DNA from: Gloeopeniophorella convolvens
Taxonomy: Eukaryota > Basidiomycota > Agaricomycetes > Russulales
Assembly: GCA_022496205.1 (NCBI GenBank)
Contig: WTXD01000068.1
Span: 1 to 64,000, forward strand
Length of the DNA: 64,000 bases
Direction of reading: 5' to 3'
The translations under genes and the position numbers were made by a program. Below are positions 34,779-48,079 of the stretch, piece by piece (positions within the stretch are counted from its first letter, which is position 1; every line of letters begins with the position of its first letter). Below the pieces are notes generated by a model. It was not told the origin of the DNA, searched no databases, and saw only the letters and a list, made by a program, of their open reading frames with translations.

Positions 34779-34825
34779 TGTACTCTCTACTCTCTCCTCT
34801 ACTCTATTATATAGACAAGCACGTG

Positions 34826-36616
34826 CTAAGATAACCCCTCCTCCTCCTCGCCGTCCAGGACGTGCACCTCGAACACCGGCGGCTGCTGCGCCTGCAGCCG
34901 CAGCCCATCAGCGCACGCACGCACGCAGGACGGGACACGCGCACGCACCATGCGCACAAACGCGACGAGCCGCTCGCCGTCCGAGAGCACCGTCGCGCCC
35001 TCGCGCCCGGGCACGCGCACGCGCCGCTCGCGGAACGGCAGCGCCGAGACGACGTCCTGCGCGAAGCACGCCCGCAGCGCGCGCGTGTCGTCGTCGTCCT
35101 CTGCGGCGGGGGCGCGGGCGCCCACGCGCGCGGCGCTAAAGTCGCGCACGACGAGCGCGTCGCCCTCGAGCGCGAGCCAGCGCTGTCCCGCGTGCGCCGT
35201 GATCCACTGGAACGCGCCGGGCACGAGCACGCGCGCGCCGCGCGGGCCCCACGCCGCCCACGGGACCTCCTCGCCCTCCGCCTCCTTCGCGCCGTCCGCA
35301 CCGGCTGTGGCCTCGTCGACGAGCCGCGCGAGCGCGGCGTGCGCGATCGTCAGCACGGCCTTGGTCCAGCCCATCGCGGGGAGCTGCGGCGCGTCGGTGC
35401 GCGCGCGCAGGAGGAACGTCACGCCGACGACGCGGTCCGCTGCGGCGCTGCGGAACGGGAGCGCGTCCGGGGTGGAGGTGTGGGTGTGGGTGCGCGGGGG
35501 GTCGGTTTGCATGTATGCGGTGTGCACGCGCACGTCGGGGCGGAAGGGCGGGAGCGCGAGCGTGCGCACGACGCGCAACGACGGCGGCGCGGATGCAGAG
35601 GCGTCTGCGGGGAGCTCGAGCGTGCAGAGCTCGAGCGCGGCGCGGTCGCGCCGGAGGAAGAGGACGGTGTGCGGCGCGAGCACCGCGAGCGCGCCCTCGT
35701 ACGTCCCGTTCGGCGCCGTGTGCACCTGCAGTGCGCGGCGCGTCAGCCCGCGACAGGGGGGCGCGAAGGGGGGCACGCACGAGGGTGCTGACGCCGCGGC
35801 GCCAGTCGACGACGTACACGGCGTCGCGCGCGGGCGCGGCGGGGCGCAGGTCGACGAGGACGAGGACGATGTGCGCGCCGAGCACGTCTGCGCGCACGTC
35901 GAGCATGCTCACGGGGAGCGCGGTCGCGAGCGGGACGTCCGTGCGCGCGGCGTGCGGGTGCGCGCCGCGCGTCGCGAGGCTCATGAAGCGCAGCACCGTG
36001 CGCGGCGGCGCGGTGCCGTCGCCGCCGCCGCCGCCGCCGTCCTGCGGCAGGCTGTGTGTGCGTGGGGTTCAGCGGGGCGCGCGGGACGGGGGGCGCGGGC
36101 GCACCTGAGCACGGAGACGACGAGGTCGTCCGCGCGCACGGCGAACGCCTGGGTGATGGCGATCGAGCCGGGCGGGTAGTCGATGCGCTGCCACGCGGTG
36201 CCGTGCGGGGCGCGGAGGTCGGCAAAGAGCAGCGCGGGGGGGCGGGCGGCGGCGCCCTGCCAGTCGACGGCGAAGAGGAAGCCGTCGGAGAGGAAGAAGG
36301 GCCCGAAGAGGTCGCGCTCGGCGGTGAGGACTTGGCGGGGGCGGGCGAGGTGGGCGGGGAGGCGGGGGCCCCAGGCGGCTTCCCAGCGGGCGAGGGCGGC
36401 GAGGCGGGCGGGGATGGGGAGGGCGGCGAGGGAGGCGGGGGCGAGGGGGTCGTGGAGGCCTGCGCGGGCGGTGCGGTAGAGGTAGGTGAGGAGGAGGGAG
36501 CCGGCGACGACGGCGTGGGTGCGGCGGGAGGTGTGTTTGAGGGCGAGGAGGTCGCGGGCGTTGAGGTGGGCGGCGATCTGCTCGATGAGCTCGGTCGAGA
36601 GCGCGACGAGCGACAT
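34826..36616 (-). CDS. F-box protein with beta-rich C-terminal region
   Basis: Exons 36616-36105, 36051-35781, 35725-34949 and 34885-34826, about 540 residues, phases consistent. The F-box is at the extreme N-terminus: LSTELIEQIAAHLNARDLLAL followed by KHTSRRTHAVV. The rest is a long region with alternating hydrophobic strands (ALLFADLRAP, AVYVVDWRRGV, HTVLFLRRDRAALELCTLEL, VFEVHVLDGEEEE), suggestive of a beta-propeller-like fold without clear WD repeats. Likely an SCF substrate receptor; the substrate is unknown. Not closely related to the tandem F-box family at 10.7-17.7 kb. Ends 47 bp from the convergent HAD gene. Very high GC content. Confidence 0.8.
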
Positions 36617-37010
36617 GGCGCGGGAGGGCGGCGTTGGGCGTTGGGCGTTGGCTGCTGCGGCCCTCTCCCGCGCTTATTATCGGCCTCGATGTTGGCGGCG
36701 ACTGCCGGGGCTGGCGTAGTCCTCGCATCCTCCTCGTGGTCAGTCCCCAGGTTGGGCCTCCAGGAAACAGTCGAATTGAATCTCGAGCTCGAAAACCGAC
36801 CCGGACGGCGAACACTCTGCAACCATCTCACAGCAACGTACGTGCTCATGGCCGTCGCACGCGACTGGGAAACGCGAATGCTTCCGCGTCCCCCGCAAAA
36901 CTCCGGCGCATTCACACCTTGTTCCCAAACTCCCATGACCTCCAACCTGGACTTGTCCTCCGCACTCGGTCTAGGGATGCCGATCACACAAGCTCCTCAG
37001 AAGTGACACC
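36617..37010. other. Promoter side of F-box gene and spacer
   Basis: No gene recognised. Open frames here on either strand have no domain. Confidence 0.4.
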
Positions 37011-38490
37011 GTGGCAATATCAGACTGGACTGTTTCGCTTTAACACTATAGTGAGGTGGCATATCCGACGACGCCCACTTGCCCGCGTTCGATGCTATCG
37101 CTCCTTGAACTGGCTGCGGCCATTCAGTGATCTTGTCGAGCAGAATTGTAAGCTCGCATCACTTCTCGCTCTCCTTGCATGATCAGAAGATCCAGCACAC
37201 GAGGTTTGCCATGATAAATAAAGTTATTCTCTTTATGATACCCATTCGTCCTTCTGTTGCACGTTCTCTCCGAGTAGGTGCTCACATCCTCCATTCCCCT
37301 AGACAGCAAGGCACTCATGGTCCCGACAGCTCCAATCATGGATAGGCCGTAGTCCGCGTGCCAATGCCAGTTTGGCGTGGTGGCTAGACTTGGTCACTAT
37401 CGCTAAAGACGACTGTCTCCAGAACTACGTGGCATATCCGACGATACTCACTTGCTCACATTCGACGCTCCTTACTCCGTGAACGTGAGCTAGCTACGGC
37501 CCTCCAGTGGTCTTGCCGCGGAATAGAGTTGTAAGCTTGCATCACTTCTCACCCCCCTTGCATGATCAGACAATTCCAATGCCGAGGTTTCCCATGATAT
37601 CAGAATATAGTCATTAGTATGACACTCATTTCCCCTTCTGTCCCATGCCAACCCCGGGAGTCGACGCTCACATTACCCCTCCCCCAGGACTGCAAGGGAT
37701 TTGTGACTCCGAGAAGCCTGATCATGGTGCCTGTCTTGTTTCGGGGAAGCCGGGCACACATACGTCCTTTGTTCGTAAGCTTCCATCGCTCCTCACTCTC
37801 CTCGCATGATCAGACTCAGAATCGCAATGATGTTTCCCGTGATATAAAAATATCGTTACTCGTATGATACTCTTTTTCTTTCCCGTTCTATGCTCTCTTC
37901 GGGTAGATGCTCAAACATCTTCCCTTCCCCATAGACTCCATGGGACTCGCGACTCCGAGACGCTTAACCGTGGCGTCAGGCCTACTCTGGGTCAGTCGTG
38001 CTTCGTGGTCACGGCATATATCGCGCATATGTCCTTTCAATACCCAATGTCCAAGCCCGCCCTCACATGTCTGATCGATTTTGTCTCGTCCGACCAAGGA
38101 GGTCGCGAGTGGCGTTGGATCCCGGGTAGTTGGTGTGAGTATGTTGTCTCCTACATTGGCCGTGCTCACACCATCACTGCACGGGGCACCCGCCGGCGCG
38201 CTGCCTATTCTCCATCCCTGACTGAATCCCATTCGTAGTCTACCGGCCCTGGCATCCTCGACCACCCTCTGCTCCTCTTGTCGCTCTTCCTCGACGGTTG
38301 CGACCTATCGACGGGGCCCAACTGTAGTGAACGATATGGCGCACTTGGATACGCTCACGGGTCGCGTACCGTTGTCCGTTGACACGCGACCGTTGAGCGC
38401 CCGTCCTTAAGCTGGCACGACACCTTCAAACGCGTTGCAGATAAGCTGTGAGTTGGCGTCTCTCATTCTTGTTGTATGATTATACATTGC
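37010..38490 (+). repeat. Three to four decayed tandem modules with an intron-like core
   Basis: A block that starts GTAAGCTCGCATCACTTCTC and ends TGCATGATCAGA recurs at about 37148-37187, 37530-37570 and 37775-37812, with a weaker form at about 38448-38482. Each looks like a small GT-AG intron, and the flanks are also similar (GTGGCATATCCGACGA before; CCATGATATAA then ATGACACTCATT after). Spacing is roughly 245-380 bp. No continuous reading frame survives. It may be a tandemly amplified exon-intron-exon fragment of an old gene. Confidence 0.5.
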
Positions 38491-39442
38491 ACAACCACCC
38501 CTTGAAGTCACCGTGATAGCAGTACGACTAACTCAATGACGTCGCTTTTTTATCTTCCCTGCTAATCGTTTTCGAGAGCTGAGCGTAAACTTCCAGGGAT
38601 CGAGAAGTCCGCACGCGACATCAGCTCCCCTCTCGCCAATCACGCCTAATGGCTATGAGTGCAACCCATGGTCCAGAGGCCTCCGGAAGAAGGTTTGGGC
38701 TCGCGCTCTGGCCGGGTTCCCCTTCGTGGTACCTGTCATCGGGAAGGAACTGCAGGCTACGTTAAAGCCAGCTTCAATAGTCGTTGTCAGTGCATCCTCG
38801 CACGCCGCTTGCTACGCTGGTAAACCCCTCAGATAGGCTGGCGTTTCCACCATCTCGATGCAAAACGTTCCGGGGATCAGCAACGCTCGGGCATGTCTTA
38901 TCGGGTCGGGCTGTACATCTTGTCATGCTTACTGTAGCACAAATCGTATTGCTGGTAGTCTACCGCGACTGCCAGGCTTTGGGGCAGAGGTGTAACCTGA
39001 CACAGCAAGAGCCACCGATAACCTACGCAATAACTTGTTCACGGCGCATACAGGCGAAGCCTCCATCGCCTCTACTCCTAATTTCTTTCCCGCGGTGATA
39101 ATGTTGTCAGAAAAGAAATGCAGTGTTCGCCTTTCTTGTCTCGCGACGCGAGCTGCCAGTCGTGCATGCGCAATTGACCGCGACAAAATCCCCATGGTGG
39201 GCATCCCACTGCCGACAACTTCAAACGGGGAGCGGGAGCGAGAATGTGGCCGGGTCGCGGCCCGGATATCGATACTGCGTGGGAATGTTTGTCTCGGCCA
39301 GGCGTGATCCTGCGTGATCTTCCCAAGCGTCTTACTGCAACCGACGGCCAATTTGTTCGTTCGGTCCAATGCCCATCAGCTTCCTCACTTGCTCCAGTGC
39401 CACCACAAGCGCAGCACCCCCGCGCCACGCATCGCCCTCGAT
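38491..39442. other. Intergenic, upstream of carboxypeptidase gene
   Basis: No gene supported. Open frames on both strands at 38929-39428 overlap each other and carry no motif. Confidence 0.4.
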
Positions 39443-41883
39443 ATGGCAGGGCCCGGACCCGCCGCTGGCAATGCGTATCTCTCAGGGTCCTTGAGTGCTA
39501 AGCGACTCGCGCATGCTCAGCCTAACGGTTTCCAGTCGGCGGCACAAGCGGAAGGACAATCGCTGAGCACACACACTTCTGGGGCGCGCTATCTCCGTGG
39601 CTCGTGGCGGAAGGCTGCTTTGGTCGCCTGTGCGGTCGCATCCTTTATCCTTGTCGCCTGCTGGACGAGACCAGAGGCGTTCCCGTTCGGACTCCATACT
39701 CTCGACAGGAACAAGTCCTACCAGCCGAACGGCGACGCATCAGCGTGCCCTCAAGCTGCAGCGTTCGTTCCGGAAAAACACGGCGCGCTGGTGAAGCACT
39801 ATGACGACATCCTTGGGTCCGATGCGTTCAAGCGGTGGGCGTACGCCAGCCTGGGTGGTGCTGTTCAGATACCGTGCGTTTATGCCAGGTTGTCCCGGTA
39901 TATCTCATTCGAGGACGCGCGCGCATTAGGACGGTGACGTTCGACGATATGGGTCTGCCTGGCGAGGACCCAAGATGGGAAACGCGTCTGACCTTACACG
40001 AGTATCTCACGCGCCGTTTCCCCCATGCGTGCGTGACATTTTGGTTCCCTCATTCTGGTGGGTCCAGCTCATCGTGACTTCGACAGCCACCGTGTATTGA
40101 AGAAGACCGTTGTCAACCACTATGGCCTCTCCTTCCACTGGCAGGGCTCTGAAGCATCTCTCAAGCCCATTCTCATGACTGGTCATCAGGGTGATTCTCT
40201 TCTTCATCTCACTCGAGTTCGCTCTGATACTCTAAAGATGTCGCACCTGTGGATCCGGAGACAGAACACGAGTGGACGCATCCGCCGTTCTCGGGCTATT
40301 TTGATGGTGCGTAACACGGCGCCTGCAGCGTCGCATGGTATCCATTCATCGTGCCACGCTCCTCTAGGTGACCGAATTTGGGGACGCGGAAGTGGAGATG
40401 ACAAGTCTGGGGTTATAGGCATTCTGTACGTGCGCATACGTTCGCACCTCTCCAACTCTGCTCATGGAATCTTCATCTAGCACCGCTGTTGAGACGCTCC
40501 TGGATGCCGGCTTCCAACCATACAGAACCGTTGTCTTTGCGTTCGGCATGGACGAAGAGCGTGGCGGCAAAGCTGTGAGCTTAGGTTTTGTTATCGTCTT
40601 CATCTCGTCGCCTGATTCATATTCCCAGGGTGGACCCGCTATGCAGTCTTATCTCCTGGACACGTACGGGAAGGGCGGGTTTGCTATGCTCCTGGACGAA
40701 GGCTGTTCGTGCATTATTCGCCAACGCGCACGTTCAATAATTAATCTCCCACTAGATGGTACTGAAGCTCGGGACGGGAGAATCTTCTCCACGCCCGCAG
40801 TCTCTGAGAAAGGAATGACCAACGTACGACTCGACGTCACAACCCAGGGAGGACACCCGATGGTTCCTCCACGCCACACAGTAAGCCCTACCCACGCGCT
40901 CCTTATCATGCCAAAGTGACTTTCGATACAGAGCATTGGCATCCTCTCTAGTATCATTCACGCCCTCGAGCACGACGCACCAGCGGTCCGGCTGCAGCGC
41001 TCATCTCCAACTTTCGCGTCGCTGCTTTGCAGTGCTACGCACGATGATGCGTTTCCTTCACACCTCCGCCCTCTGGTTCAACAGGCACGGGAGCACGATG
41101 CTGGGCTCCGCCCGCTCACCGACGCGCTATTAGAAATGGACCCCGACTACTGGGGCGCCGTCCTCGGTACTACCCAAGCTGTCGATCTGATCGGTGGTGG
41201 TGTGAAAGCGAACGCTCTTCCAAGATCTGCGTGGGCAGTCGTCGATCACCGCATCGCCGATTGGAGGTATGCGTCGTACCTCTTTGACTTGGTCATGCAT
41301 GAGTTCTTCTTGTGCGCACAGCTCCGTTGAAGAGGTCCGGTCCCGCTACCGCCATTTGCTCCGTCCTTTAATCGACTCCTACAACCTCACGCTCGACGCG
41401 TTCGGGGACGGCGAGCCTTCGAAGGACTACAACGTGCGCCTGACTACCGCTTACGGTATCGAGCTCGAGCCGTCGCCTGTCACGCCGACGACTGGCCACA
41501 AGCCGTGGAACCTCCTTTCTGGGGTGATCAAAGACTCCCTTGCGCACACGCAGAAGGAGGTCGTCGTATCCCCGGTCGTGGCTCTCGGTGTGTGTCTGCC
41601 TTCCCTGCTGGCTGCGCCCGTCTGAACGCGAATGGCTCAGGCAACACGGACACGCGGCACTACTGGCCGCTCACCAAGCATATCTTCCGTTACAGCCATA
41701 TTGACGCGACAGGTTATCAGGGTGCACACGATGTCGATGAAGGTGGAATCTCCTTTCTATTCGCAGAGTTTCGACACTGATATCGGTCCGCGCGTAGCAA
41801 TCCGTGGCGAGGCGTTTATCGAGATGATCAGGTTCTATGGGCGCCTAATTCTTGCGGCTGACGAGGGCGACTTGGAAGAGTAA
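39443..41883 (+). CDS. M20 family metallo-carboxypeptidase, CPS1-like
   Basis: Eleven exons: 39443-39873, 39930-about 40034, about 40063-40190, 40238-40306, 40368-40425, 40481-40574, 40629-40880, 40932-41266, 41322-41587, 41641-41742, 41798-41883. One N-terminal membrane anchor (LVACAVASFILVACW) follows about 50 cytosolic residues. Zinc-site motifs are in order: TGHQDVAPVD, WGRGSGDDKSG, FGMDEERGG, NTDTRHYWPL, and GAHDVDEA near the end. CPS1 enzymes are vacuolar, di-zinc, and release C-terminal residues from peptides with a preceding Gly; also related to N-acyl amino acid hydrolases. Frame across the second intron (40034-40062) can only be kept by adding or removing one base. A fragment of exon 8 recurs at 48.08 kb. 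Confidence 0.9.
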
Positions 41884-42360
41884 AGCTATCCGTGCATGTA
41901 TCTCTGGCTCATCGAATCTGCGCATTGGACCCAAAACTGTGCTGAGACAAGCGCTGGCGGTGATTGCCACAGTTGTCAAATCCAGGGAGGAATCGAATTA
42001 AAAGACACCCAGAGCCTTCGGTCAATAGAGCTACCTATTATTCATAATCGAACGTTGTCGAGTTATTGGATCCTGAGGACGCCTGATTGGGTAACATCAT
42101 AAGATAGTGCAGGGACAAGGCTTCTCGATCGGAAGTCGTCAACAGACTGAGGTTGCAGCCTCACTACTTACGCTCAGGGAATACCGCCAGCTGAGCGTCA
42201 TCTCTGAGGTCTCCCAGATTATTCCCATTCATGCTGTACCGTGCGAGGACCGCCATCCGCTACAGCAGATCATCCCAAGTTCTACGTGTACGCATACCCC
42301 TAGCCTATGTACATGCGCCCCCACTGACTCGTCCGCGAACTCGACCCTTCGATAAAGTTA
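41884..42360. repeat. Duplicated 3' flank of CPS1 (partner at 48340-48850)
   Basis: Matches include TGTATCTCTG(A/G)CT(C/T)ATCGAA, GTGCTGAGACAAGC, CGTCAACAGACT and TTCATGCTGTAC, in the same order and orientation at 48340-48830. The copy ends in a relic of a secreted-peptide exon. Confidence 0.65.
42172..42262 (-). pseudogene. Relic second exon of the secreted-peptide family
   Basis: The minus strand reads YSMNGNNLGDLRDDA, clearly related to YSMKGNNLRDLGDDAGGIP of peptide gene A. The C-terminal end is shifted by an insertion, and no first exon with signal peptide is found nearby. Confidence 0.6.
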
Positions 42361-43420
42361 TTCCTGGGGAAGTCAAGTGAGTCAGGTTCATAGCAAGGAA
42401 GGCCCGGGATGACGCGACTCACCCCGAGCACTGCCTCTCCTTGATGTCGCTCTTGGGACTGCTGCACCAGCGCAACTCCAGGGACCTCCTTTCGTTATGT
42501 CGGCGAGCTCGACGAAAGTTTCGTGCGCCAGATGGCACTTGGGAAACGGTGCAGGGAATAGCACGGAATCGAGGACGGGAGTACCTTCGGCAGCGACATC
42601 AGCTTCGAGGAGCAACTATCCAAGGTCAAATGTGCCACAGCCAGGGCGACGACATCGAGAAGGGTCACAGCAAAGGCCGACCGTGCGACCATTACCGACT
42701 GGAGCGATGACGTATCCGAGTCGGCGGGCAGCGGAACGGAGAGGTTCGCTGCCACAACCACGCGAGGACTGTACCATCGACCCCCTTCAGTGAAAGCGGC
42801 TCAATCAAGTTGGCGGGCACCCGTGTGGGTAAAGCACCAGTCCGGGTCAAAAGGGGAGCCTAGAAGGAGTGCACGAAGGTCCGGCGAGACGGAGAGGACA
42901 AGGAGAACCAGGTGCCGACGAGAATGAGCGCATCTGGCACTCCCCGACGCACCACAGGATGAGATAGATTGCAGGTAAGGTCACAGCCACTCGCTGCAGC
43001 TCTGCCCCAAGATGGCTCATGAAATGGCTGCTTCCGAGAGGAGCACTCCAAGACCATCCACCCTTGCCCTTTGTATGGAGGCTGTTACGGACGCAAGAGC
43101 CGTGAAAGCGTCACATCGAGGAGGAGCCTCAGAGCCCGTGGATCAGGAACTTCGCGAGATTATATCATAGCCCTAGTTACTCCAGGAAACCCTGAACCTT
43201 CTCCTCTTCGGCCTGGTTCCACGCTCGGCGACTGCGCCGCCTCCGCCACTTTCAGAATCCTGGAATAGCACCAAGGACTTCGAGAAGTGGGTGAGGACCG
43301 GGGAGCGCATCGAAGATGGAAGCTGGGCCGACAGGATGAGAGAGGCCGTTAGGGATACCTCGAAGTGGAGGAAGGTAACAAGGTGAGCCGCGCGCTGCCT
43401 GGTCTGATTCCCCCAGTGGG
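42361..43420 (+). pseudogene. Unrecognised gene remnant
   Basis: From about 42490 one frame reads ELDESFVRQMALGKRCRE, a TAG, then HGIEDGSTFGSDISFEEQL and onward for about 100 residues; further on (about 43265-43380) KDFEKWVRTGERIEDGSWADR appears. These stretches have protein-like composition but are broken by stops and shifts. The family is unknown; an old transposon or a decayed host gene are both possible. Confidence 0.35.
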
Positions 43421-46400
43421 AACCACGTCGCAGCTGCTGGGCTGGGGCATTGGTATCGACAAACCTCGTTTTTGGGTCCTTTTTATATTCGTCGTCGGCC
43501 CTACTGCTTGAGGAGGACAAAAGACTCGTGGGCGCGGTTGGTGCCTCCGAATTATCCCATGCGGGTTTGTCTATTGTCTGTCTCGTTTGTGCCTGTCGGG
43601 CGTCCCGCTCTGCACCGTATATATCATTCTGCTCGTCTCAGTCGGTTGCAAATGGATATGCGGCTCGTACGCACCGTGCTTCCCTGCTTCTACTCTTTCC
43701 CCTCGCCGTCTGTCTTGGGACTGCAATAAACGCCGTGCGCGCTGATACGAGAACGAGCTGAACGGGTATTTTTGGAGACATCTGATATGACCTGATATAT
43801 GCCACCGATTAGTTGATGAGAACCCCGACTCGAGTATGCCTCGTGGATAAGCTTGCTGGCGTTCTCCGTAAGGACAAAGAATCTTCCACCTTTGTGCTCC
43901 ATTGTGGCGGAGGCCAGGGGGTGGCAAAGACGTCGGAAGAGGCTGGCAGCTGGTCGGGAGAGGTCAGAAGCGGCGAGTCAGACGCTCGCGGTGCGGATAC
44001 CGGCCCGACTCCAGCCCACCTTTGACACGGCTATGAGCCTATGACCAACTTTGTTTTCGTCCTCAGCGACATCGCCAACACTACTTACTGGATGATTGCA
44101 ACGACCCAACCTTTCGTCTGAACGTGTCTTCTGTTTCCTTGAAACTCGACGAGCATGTCGACTTCGCTGGCCCCAGTCCCCATCAGATGTCGTTCGCACC
44201 AACTGCACTGTCTGGACCCCTCCCGCCAGTTTTCTTCAACGATACCTCTCCCGAAACATCCATCTTCCTCGTTTTCGCCGTGCTCCTTTTCCTATGGCCT
44301 GGCGCAGCGCCTCTCACATGCGTCAATTGAGCTCTGTGTGAAGCTCGGCGCTCTAGAAGGCAGCTTGGTTCTTGAGGGAAAACGAGCGTGTCGAGTTTAG
44401 CTATGCCCTGGTATTTGTTGTGAGTAGCACCTTGCCTTTCTCCCCGCCTTCTCTGACCTGCGGTCCCAAGAGCCTCGGAGATGACCTGCCAGGGAGACTT
44501 CTCAGACACCCGATCGCTCGAGGATACTCAGCATTTCCCCGGAAGTCGCGTGAGTGCGGCCGCGAGCCGCTCTGTATCGACGCGAAGATATTAACACGGT
44601 ATGCTGTTTTTAACGGCCATACGTAAATGGAGACTTACTGCTATCCGAGCAGCAGTTTATGCTCCGGTCAATCCATAGCGCTTCTGAATGCGTAGGAGAT
44701 CGATTGACTTCCCCGGGGAAAGGAAGGTCGGAAGCCAGGCAGCTCAGACGTGAATAGTGGTAATGGGAGTAGAATGGATATCTTACTCTTCGCCTCTATG
44801 TGAGTGACCAAACGATCTTGGTCGGTGTGTTCTTGACTAATGGATTTGCCATGGCAGCCAGTGGCGAACGACACGAAAATCGTGTAGTCCTTGGGCATCA
44901 TTTTTCGATGTGCATCTACATGAAAGTTGAATGCCATACCAATTATCTTCTATATTCTGCATAATCCCTCGCGCTCCTACGCTTCAGCACTCACATGGGC
45001 AGGTCCAACCGTGCCAGCGCTTAGCTATCGCTGTGGTATGGACTTCGATTGGGGCCTGGTGTTCTGTCAACTATTGTCACCTAAATTGATCCAGCGTCGC
45101 AAAGCATAAAATGCAAGCGTACAAGTGTCTGCAGCCTCGAGTTAGATCATGTGCCTGACTAAAGTTCCTTTGTCTCGCGTGGCCGGTGGCTTTGGGGCAC
45201 TGACAGTCGCGCGTCCTGCACAACGACTATTCAGCGTATCTGTGTTTACTACAGACGCGCCAACGCCGTCTATTGTCCTTGAATCTCTGACAAAGGATGC
45301 ACAAAGGATTCAGTATCTTAGGCTCCGCAGTTAGCGCCGGATTTGCGAACTAACGCAGGTCCGCCTGCCTCCTCAAAAGCCCCCGCGAGCCCTAACACGA
45401 CGCGTCCATCCTCTACCCCCTCCCCACATTCATCGTTCTTACACGGCTCCCACAGCTGAAGCGTACGATACGACACCACCTGTCCAACACCCACAGCTCC
45501 TTCCCCAGCTCCTACTCCACTTCCCCACCACTGGTGGAGCAGCCACTCGTCGAAGATCACTCCGGGATGCATGCTCAGGTGCAGCGAACCTTCGACACGT
45601 CCGACTTCGACAGTGACGAGCAACAACATGGCCCAATTCGATCATTCCCCGAGCAACATGTACACTGCCGCGATCCCAGCCGCGCCTTGTGTGTCCGGAA
45701 TGCCACCGCGAATGGCGTCACACGCACAGCAACGCGTATCAGCCATGCCACCCACTTTTGCGCTCCTCCTGCTCGGACTTGGGAGGCCACCTACGCCGAG
45801 CCTATATCTGATGGTTCCTACTTTGGGACTGCGGCCGTTTCTGCGCCGGTCCCTCCTGCCTTCAAGTTCCAGATCGTGTCGAACCCCTCCGTCTGTGCTC
45901 CTCCAAATGGCTGCTGAACGCTAATCTGATTTGCTGCGTAGATTTAGTAGGTGGGAACTTGTTGACCGTCATCTGGCGACTCAACATAGAGAACTCGGGC
46001 ACGGCCAAGTTGAGGAGTGGCTGGATAACACACCTTCCGCAAAGGCGGCCTTCAACCGGACGTTGAATCTGTTGCAGTGATGCGCCAGCTCTCGCCCGCC
46101 CTCTCCCCCAATCATTTCCCCGCTTTCCTTAGGACAAGGTAAGAGCCCCCGTCCCCTCCCCCTCACGATCGCCTACAATGCCACATTCGCTAACCCCCAA
46201 TGCCATAGCTCATGCCACCTACCGACCTACCACGGGACCATCCTACGTGCACGCGTTATCAGGCTACGGCGCCCCCGCATGGTGTCGCGCTTTGTAAGTT
46301 CCATTAGCCTCCGAAACCATAAGATCGCGTCTGAGTTTGTACGAAGCCTTGGCCTACAGCAGTGATACGACAGCCTCCCAGCGTATAACAGAGGTGTTCC

Positions 46401-48079
46401 CCCCAGAGCGGGGCAAACGCCTACGCACTGCGGCCACTGGATCACCATATTGAAATTAGGCCTCAGGGGACCATCGTGCGCCAAAGGCTAGTCGATCCCA
46501 CTTCTAATCCCACTTCTGATCCCCTCTGGCACACGCACAATATCCCCACTTCCCATCTGGGATTCCCTAGGTATTTCCATAACCTCTGCGGCCCTGGGAA
46601 CAAGTGAGCGCGACAGCCGCCTGTGCCTTGGGGGGAGCGCAGATACAAGTCTCGACATCTAGCTGAGACCCTGGCGCATCATACATCGGGTCGAGCGCTC
46701 CCAATGTATCGAAACCACCAGTGCATGACGCCTCACCCGGAATTATTGTGACAACCAGTTATTCGATGAAGAGCCAGGTAGTTCAGCAGCGTCCGCGGAA
46801 GGACGAGCGGCGCGGAGCTCCCCAAGCGGTACAAAGAGCGCCTGCCACTCGGACTCCGACAAATTCAATACGTAAATTCGAGAAGGTTGGTCGCGCAACA
46901 AGAGTGCCTGCGGCCTACGCCTCACAAATCCATGTAGAGCTTCTGCTGGAGGCACTTCGCGTGCAGGGCTCAGTCCTTCAAGCTCTGTGTCTAGAAGCGG
47001 TGCTGGCAACCCTTTGGACGTGTAGAGTCGTGCGGCCGCCACGTCAGGGACCAGGCCCGGAAAGGAAAGTGCGCCCTCCTGTAGAGAAAGGGCGGCGAGG
47101 ACCGCCTTGCGCAAGAGATGGCATGGCTTGTCATGTACGAGGTGTACCTGATCCCAAGGGTGAGAAGTGGTGTGTCGGTCGAAGCGGATCCGTAGGTCAA
47201 ACGGGCGAAGGAGCGGAGGGACCGCATGTTGGAAAAAGGGTTTGGGGGACACGGGAAAAACGCTGATCATGTTGGTTAGCCATCGCCCGGTCTTTCGGAC
47301 GAGTAGTTGCACGCACCTCTTTATCTGCCCACTTAGCCCTTGCACTGCCTCCAGAAGCAGGCGCCTTCTCCACGGTCCAAGAACATAGAGTGATCCGGGT
47401 CTGCGATACGCGAACCTTACGCGAACCCACCAGAGCTGCAGCGGCTATGATACCTATTCTGAGTGCTTCAGAACGGTCGGAGGGCGATCTGTGGCGACGG
47501 GAGCTACTCACCCAGAACAGCTTTGTAGTCGGGGTGGAGAACGACTGCCAAAGGGCAGAACAAAGGGAGGACGCCCGGGGCGCAACGCAATACTGATATC
47601 GATCGCGCGGGGGCAGGGCCATTGAACGGAGGTCTTGAACTTCTTGGATATGGGCTTCATTGAGTAGTTCAGCGATCCTATGACAGTGCGCGCCGATTGA
47701 AGCCTTCGTCGTTGACTGCGACCACTGGTCGCTGAATCGAGCTCGACTCTGTGTTCTTTAGGAGTTCGGAAAGAGCCAAGGGCTCCGAAAACATCGATGG
47801 TCAGCCCCATGAGAACACCGAGTATCCAATCGACATACCGGCGGATAGCGTGTCAAACACGGTTCGGACGAGGAGGATAAGTAGCAGGAAACGGCGGCGC
47901 GCGCGACTCCGCACGCCGCCCCAGAACTGGATTCGCGCGGCCGCACTTCGATCGAACCAGACCGAACCGTATGTTTATGTAAGTCGACCTGTTCCGGGGA
48001 TGGTCGACGGCGATCATGGCCTCAGAGGGCCGAGCTTTCTCAGCAGGCCTGAGGCCCTCTACACCACCGACTTCTTATC
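43421..48079. other. 4.7-kb region without a supportable gene
   Basis: The longest open frame is on the minus strand at 46743-47345 (200 codons, containing ALLLRDQPSRIYVLNLSESEW), with somewhat protein-like composition but no known motif. A frame at 43645-43761 contains a signal-peptide-like run (LLLLFPLAVCLGTAINA) without an in-frame ATG. Other frames overlap on both strands. Likely old, decayed repeat or gene DNA. Confidence 0.4.

Noticed and set aside
43640..43761. Signal-peptide-like frame ending RADTRTS
   Set aside because: No in-frame ATG, and the ATG frame alongside gives a short product without the hydrophobic run; cannot be supported without transcript data.
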